Positions 63,349 to 64,000 of a stretch of DNA of 64,000 bases are shown one piece after another. Both the position numbers and the translations under genes were made by a program. The number at the start of each line of letters is the position of its first letter. Within the stretch, counting starts at the first letter, position 1. Source of the stretch: CBDDBU01 sp965226045 (lineage in GTDB: Bacteria; Pseudomonadota; Alphaproteobacteria; VGEJ01); contig CBDDBU010000012.1 in the NCBI GenBank assembly GCA_965226045.1, positions 1-64,000 of the forward strand, read 5' to 3'. The notes below the pieces were generated by a model. It made no database searches. It was given only the letters and a program-made list of their open reading frames with translations, and was not told where the DNA came from.

Positions 63349-63703
63349 TCCTCGCCTCCCCCATGCCCGATCATGTTTTTTTTGAGAAGACGGTTCTCCA
63401 GCGAAAGTTCGGCGACCAACGCCTTCAAGTCGCGCATCTCCTGGCCCAGGCCTTTAACCTCGCCCGAGGTCGCTTGGCGCCCGGTGTCGCCGGCGAGCCG
63501 CTTCTTGCCCGCTTCCAAAAACTCTTTCGACCCGCTGTAATACAGACCCTCGGCGATGCCTCGCGGCGGCACCAGGCGGCGATGCTCTCCTCGCCGCGCA
63601 GGCCCGACACCACGATCCGGATCTTCTCCTCAGCCGTATACTGCTTGCGTGTCTTGCGCCGAATATCCCGAACCGTTCTCTCCGCCGGGTCGTTCTTGCT
63701 CAT
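63345..63703 (-). pseudogene. IS3-family transposase orfA, frameshifted
   Basis: From ATG 63703 (MSKNDPAERTVRDIRRKTRK) the frame reads YTAEEKIRIVVSGLRGEESI and AAWCRREA, then needs one extra G near 63570 to continue GIAEGLYYSGSKEFLEAGKK and MRDLKALVAELSLENRLLKK to 63345. The loss of one G in a short G run (GAGGGC to GAGGC) explains this. With orfB cut as well, the element is dead. Confidence 0.8.
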
Positions 63704-63718
63704 TGATTTCTGTCTCAT

Positions 63719-64000
63719 CTTCGTTGCCTTCGGTCACTACGATGAGCCAGAAATCCTCCGTTATGCAATTACCTCAATTCGTCCCAAAGGCGCTGACGTC
63801 AGACACGCGATACTGCCCCAGCTGCTTTGGCCTCGTGGTGCATTCATCGCATTCCTCCATGAGGTCTCGGCCGAGTCTCCAAAGGTCGCGCGACGGAACG
63901 ATCCGTGCCCTCTTGTCTCTGACAGGCCTTGCATCACGCCATAACCGCCGGGTTGCGGCGTCCAGGTCTGACAGACCCGCATCGGGCCTCATGGCGCGGG
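63719..64000. other. terminal 282 bases without a recognisable gene
   Basis: Between the IS3 orfA start and the window edge I find only short overlapping frames on both strands with no family resemblance. It may contain the outer end of the IS3 element; I cannot identify its inverted repeat. Confidence 0.4.

Noticed and set aside
1..64000. tRNA or rRNA genes
   Set aside because: No cloverleaf-like or rRNA-like segments were recognised in the intergenic regions.

Overview
The window is GC-rich, densely packed bacterial DNA, with many 4-base ATGA or GTGA stop/start overlaps. Gene content and order point to an alphaproteobacterium, probably Rhodospirillales or a relative: rph-rdgB-hemW, hrcA-grpE-dnaK-dnaJ-dapB, rsmI-yraN-BON-gshB-comM, and hslU-hslV-hisB-hisH-hisA-hisF-hisE-HIT. 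This placement is inferred from synteny and protein character, not from a database search. LAYOUT. 1-3.6 kb (minus): an operon of a half-type ABC transporter with a very unusual nucleotide-binding domain, a stand-alone cyclic-nucleotide-binding protein and a methyltransferase that runs off the left edge. 3.7-10.5 kb (plus): a glycan cluster of two MurG-like glycosyltransferases, two GT4-type glycosyltransferases, a histidine phosphatase, a polysaccharide-deacetylase-like protein and a small membrane protein, running directly into 10.5-16.5 kb, a complete peptide-type ABC importer (fused double ATPase, binding protein, two permeases). 16.5-23.6 kb (minus): methyltransferase, metallo-beta-lactamase hydrolase, a HicA/HicB remnant, EamA permease, mutS and an OlsB-like acyltransferase. 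23.9-28.6 kb: methyltransferase, then a comM'/'zntB deletion chimera, a CopD-like protein, gshB, a BON lipoprotein, a frameshifted yraN and rsmI. 28.7-44.6 kb: core housekeeping, including an LpoA-like lipoprotein, hemW, rdgB, rph, the heat-shock operon (grpE carries a 15-bp tandem repeat and a 1-bp shift), dapB, nth, bactofilin, amidase and a PfkB kinase. 44.6-46.2 kb: a thoroughly decayed redox-type adenylate cyclase. 46.2-53.7 kb: the his operon with inserted GNAT, DUF2628 and MarR genes, then hslVU. 53.7-59.1 kb: a second broken cyclase, an XRE regulator, an Smr protein and a decaying lactate-utilisation operon (lutC intact, lutB with two frameshifts, lutA truncated). 59.1 kb to the end: nested insertion sequences. 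An IS21-family element has an IS110/IS1111-type element inserted between its two right-end repeats, and it abuts a truncated IS3-family element. HOW THE GENES WORK TOGETHER. The first 16.5 kb look like one divergently organised envelope-glycan module (synthesis, modification, energised transport). Genes from 27 to 53 kb are ordinary alphaproteobacterial housekeeping for protein folding, DNA repair, histidine and diaminopimelate synthesis. A striking feature is the number of interrupted genes: hicB, yraN, grpE, two adenylate cyclases, comM/zntB, lutA, lutB, istA and IS3 orfA. Some are real decay (large deletions, a catalytic Asp to His change). Others are single-base shifts in genes expected to be essential or strongly conserved and may be residual sequencing errors. 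The most novel candidate is the ABC transporter with a triplicated helical subdomain, together with the adjacent glycan cluster. No tRNA, rRNA or CRISPR array was recognised.
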